DNA of 64,000 bases, taken from contig NZ_AP023189.1 of the NCBI RefSeq assembly GCF_012767755.2, positions 310,001-374,000 of the forward strand, in the 5' to 3' direction. Shown here piece by piece: positions 62,018 to 64,000 of this stretch. The notes below the pieces were generated by a model that was not told the origin of the DNA, did no database searches, and saw only the letters and a program-made list of their open reading frames with translations. The DNA comes from Pseudomonas tohonis (GTDB lineage: Bacteria; Pseudomonadota; Gammaproteobacteria; Pseudomonadales; Pseudomonadaceae). Made by a program: the position numbers and the translations under genes. Position 1 is the stretch's first letter; each line of letters opens with the position of its first letter.

Positions 62018-63246
62018 GACGGATCATCCTCGTCCTGCTGCTCCTGGCCGCTGCGGGCACCCTGGTGGGCATGGCCGTGGTCCAGCACCCCGGCTACGTA
62101 CTCTTCGCCTACAAGGGCTTCCGCTACGAGTCCAGCCTCTGGGCCTTCCTCGCCCTGGTCGCCGTGGTGGTGCTGCTGCTCTGGCTGGTGCGCGCGCTGC
62201 TGACCCTGGTGTTCGTCTCCGGCGGCGTGGTCAACCCCTGGTCCCGGCGCAACGCCCGCCGTCGGGTGCGCCTGGCCTCCGAGCAGGGCCTGCTGGACCT
62301 GGCCGAAGGCCGTTGGGCCCGCGCCCTGCGCCACCTGCGCCGTGCCGCCGAGGCCGACCCTCAGCCCTTGATGTACTACCTCGGTGCGGCCCGTGCGGCC
62401 AACCGCATCGGCCAGTACGAGGAGAGCGACCAGCTCCTCGAACGCGCCCTGGAGCGCCAGCCGCAGGCCGAGCTGGCCATCGCCCTGGCCCATGCCGAAC
62501 TGCAACAGGAGCGTGGCGAGACCGATGCCGCGCTGGAGACCCTCAAGGTCATGCAGGAGCGCCATCCGCGCCACCACCAGGTGCTGCGCCAGTTGCTCCA
62601 GCTGTATCGCCAGCGCGGTGACTCGGCGGCCCTGGTCGGCCTGCTGCCCGACCTGCGCAAGAACAAGGCGCTACCGGAATCCGAACTCAACCAGCTGGAG
62701 CTGAGCGTGTGGAGCGACCGCCTGGTGCACGCCGGGCAGGCCGGCCTCAACGAGGGCGAGACCGCGCTCAACCCGCTGATCCAGGCCTGGCAGCATCTTT
62801 CCGCCGCGCAGCGCGCCGAGCCACGCCTGGTGCTGGCGTTCGCCGACCAGCTGCGTCACCTGGGGGCCGAGCCCGAGGCCGAGGAGGCGGTGCGCATTGC
62901 CCTCAAGCGTGGCTATGACGACGCCCTGGTGCGCTTCTACGGACGCCTGCGTGGCGCCGATCCGGCGCGCCAGCTGCAGACCGCCGAAGCCTTCCTCAAG
63001 GACCACCCGACCGACCCGGCGCTGTTCCTCACCCTGGGCCGGCTGTGCCTGCAGAACAGCCTGTGGGGCAAGGCACGCGAGTATTTCGATACCGGCCTGA
63101 GCTTCTCCCGCGAGCCGGAGCTCTGCGCCGAGCAGGCGCGCCTGCTGGCGCAGATGGGCGAGCTGGAACGCAGCAACCAACTGTTCCAGGAAGGCCTGGT
63201 GCAGCACCTGCCCGCCCTGCCCCTGCCCGGCGAACGCGTCGCCTGA
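62014..63246 (+). CDS. hemY: HemY (TPR-containing membrane protein)
   Basis: A 410-residue protein with two membrane helices (IILVLLLLAAAGTLVGMAVV and LWAFLALVAVVVLLLWLV) and a series of TPR repeats in the remainder (ARALRHLRRAAEADPQPLMY, FLTLGRLCLQNSLWGKAREY). HemY of this type is not the protoporphyrinogen oxidase; it appears to be an assembly factor in the haem pathway. Last gene of the algR-hemCDXY direction; a terminator follows. Confidence 0.95.
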   Translation: MRRIILVLLLLAAAGTLVGMAVVQHPGYVLFAYKGFRYESSLWAFLALVAVVVLLLWLVRALLTLVFVSGGVVNPWSRRNARRRVRLASEQGLLDLAEGRWARALRHLRRAAEADPQPLMYYLGAARAANRIGQYEESDQLLERALERQPQAELAIALAHAELQQERGETDAALETLKVMQERHPRHHQVLRQLLQLYRQRGDSAALVGLLPDLRKNKALPESELNQLELSVWSDRLVHAGQAGLNEGETALNPLIQAWQHLSAAQRAEPRLVLAFADQLRHLGAEPEAEEAVRIALKRGYDDALVRFYGRLRGADPARQLQTAEAFLKDHPTDPALFLTLGRLCLQNSLWGKAREYFDTGLSFSREPELCAEQARLLAQMGELERSNQLFQEGLVQHLPALPLPGERVA

Positions 63247-63249
63247 TGT

Positions 63250-63272
63250 CGCGCCGCCGCCATGGCGGCGCG
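63250..63272. terminator. Bidirectional hairpin after hemY
   Basis: CGCGCCGCC (63250-63258) pairs with GGCGGCGCG (63264-63272) around GCCAT, followed by TCTTTC. It lies between convergent genes and probably serves both. Confidence 0.8.
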
Positions 63273-63276
63273 TCTT

Positions 63277-64000
63277 TCACGAACCCTCGTAGCTGATGCG
63301 GTAGATGGCTCCGGCCTGGTCGTCACTGACCAGCAGCGAGCCATCCGGCGCTACCAGCACGTCCGCCGGGCGCCCCCAGACCTCGCCATCCTCCAGCCAG
63401 CCTTCGGCGAACACGCTCTGGCGCTTGAGGCTGCCATCCTCGTTCAGTTCCACGCGCTTGATGCGGTAGCCGATCTTCTCGCTGCGGTTCCACGAGCCGT
63501 GCTCGGCGATGAACAGGTTGTCGCGGTACTCCGTCGGGAACTGGCTGCCGGTGTAGAAGCGCAGCCCGAGCGGCGCCACGTGCGGGCCGAGCCTGGCGAC
63601 CGGGGCGACGAAGTCCTCGCAGGGGCGTGTGCCGAACTCGGGGTCGGCGACACTGCCGGCGTGGCAGTAGGGAAAGCCGAAGTGCTGGTTGGGTGCGGTG
63701 ATGCGGTTGAGTTCGCAGTCCGGCGTGTCATCGCCGAGCAGGTCGCGGCCGTTGTCGCTGAACCACAGCTCGCCGGTCTTCGGATGCCAGTCGAACCCCA
63801 CGGTGTTGCGGATCCCCCGGGCCACCCGTTCCAGGTCGCTGCCGTCGGGGTTCATGCGGTGCAGTGCGGCGTAGCGATCGGGGTCGCGTTCGCAGACGTT
63901 GCAGGGCGCACCCACCGGCACGTAGAGCTTGCCGTCGGGGCCGAAGGCGATGAACTTCCAGCCGTGATGGGTTTCGGCGGGGAAGGACGGGCCGACCTGC
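63277..64000 (-). CDS. PQQ-dependent sugar dehydrogenase / sorbosone dehydrogenase family protein (partial)
   Basis: The C-terminal 240 residues of a six-bladed beta-propeller of the PQQ-dependent glucose/sorbosone dehydrogenase family. The gene continues past the right edge. Motifs include HRMNPDGSDLERVARGIRNT, VGFDWHPKTGELWFSDNGRD, FIAEHGSWNRSEKIGYRIKR and GRPADVLVAPDGSLLVSDDQ. Upstream in frame before the first methionine the sequence still reads family-like (GWKFIAFGPDGKLYVPVGA). A periplasmic sugar oxidation role is likely but the substrate is unknown. Confidence 0.9.
   Translation of the reverse strand, partial: QVGPSFPAETHHGWKFIAFGPDGKLYVPVGAPCNVCERDPDRYAALHRMNPDGSDLERVARGIRNTVGFDWHPKTGELWFSDNGRDLLGDDTPDCELNRITAPNQHFGFPYCHAGSVADPEFGTRPCEDFVAPVARLGPHVAPLGLRFYTGSQFPTEYRDNLFIAEHGSWNRSEKIGYRIKRVELNEDGSLKRQSVFAEGWLEDGEVWGRPADVLVAPDGSLLVSDDQAGAIYRISYEGS

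Overview
The window comes from a Pseudomonas chromosome, high in G+C and in the P. aeruginosa / P. nitroreducens neighbourhood. From about 39.2 kb to the right end the gene order is the conserved pseudomonad block comM-ubiK-glnK-amtB-yjbQ-sutA-(HAD)-xerC-DUF484-dapF-lysA-lppL-cyaY-rnk-cyaA-argH-fimS/algZ-algR-hemC-hemD-hemX-hemY. Nearly all of these genes are identifiable from family motifs. A nitrogen-control promoter (NtrC site plus sigma-54 -24/-12 element) sits in front of glnK-amtB, and clear hairpin terminators follow amtB, sutA, DUF1289 and hemY.

The left 39.2 kb is a genomic island whose right boundary lies inside comM. Only the first 76-77 codons of comM remain (39166-39399); the reading frame then runs into AT-rich foreign DNA and stops. 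The rest of comM must lie beyond the left edge of the window. The gene touching the boundary (37287-39092) resembles TnsE-type Tn7 target-selection proteins, which would fit a Tn7-like element, but no TnsA/B/C/D or integrase gene is in the window.

Island layout, left to right: a stand-alone UvrD/Rep-like helicase (0-2.3 kb); an HD-GYP c-di-GMP phosphodiesterase; a run of five small genes, three of them paralogues; a G+C-rich two-partner secretion module (TpsB, a compact TpsA adhesin, and an unusual response regulator fused to a degenerate histidine-kinase domain); an XRE regulator with a YoaK-type membrane protein; small unknown genes; a GGDEF diguanylate cyclase; a chemoreceptor missing its N-terminus; an IS3-family insertion sequence; and a UvrD-like helicase with its 3' end cut off by that IS, overlapping an intact OLD-family ATPase/Toprim nuclease (a Gabija-like or class-2 OLD pair).

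The centrepiece follows at 25.1-34.2 kb: a four-gene overlapping operon with the organisation of a Wadjet/MksBEFG system (kleisin-like, KITE-like, SMC ATPase, Toprim nuclease). The SMC subunit is very large (1923 aa). It carries three gapless 101-residue repeats in its first arm and three 103-residue repeats in its second arm, on either side of a hinge. It also has a RhuM-like helix-turn-helix module near the N-terminal head, and glycine where the catalytic Walker B glutamate normally sits. This divergent plasmid-defence-like machine is the best candidate in the window for an undescribed system.

Downstream are a TIR-domain protein, a solitary AbiEi/DUF6088-type antitoxin behind a perfect 10-10-10 operator, a BPSL0761-family protein and the TnsE-like gene. 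The island is therefore largely a defence island. By splitting comM (a natural-transformation helicase gene) while carrying a Wadjet-like complex, it may restrict incoming DNA in two ways.
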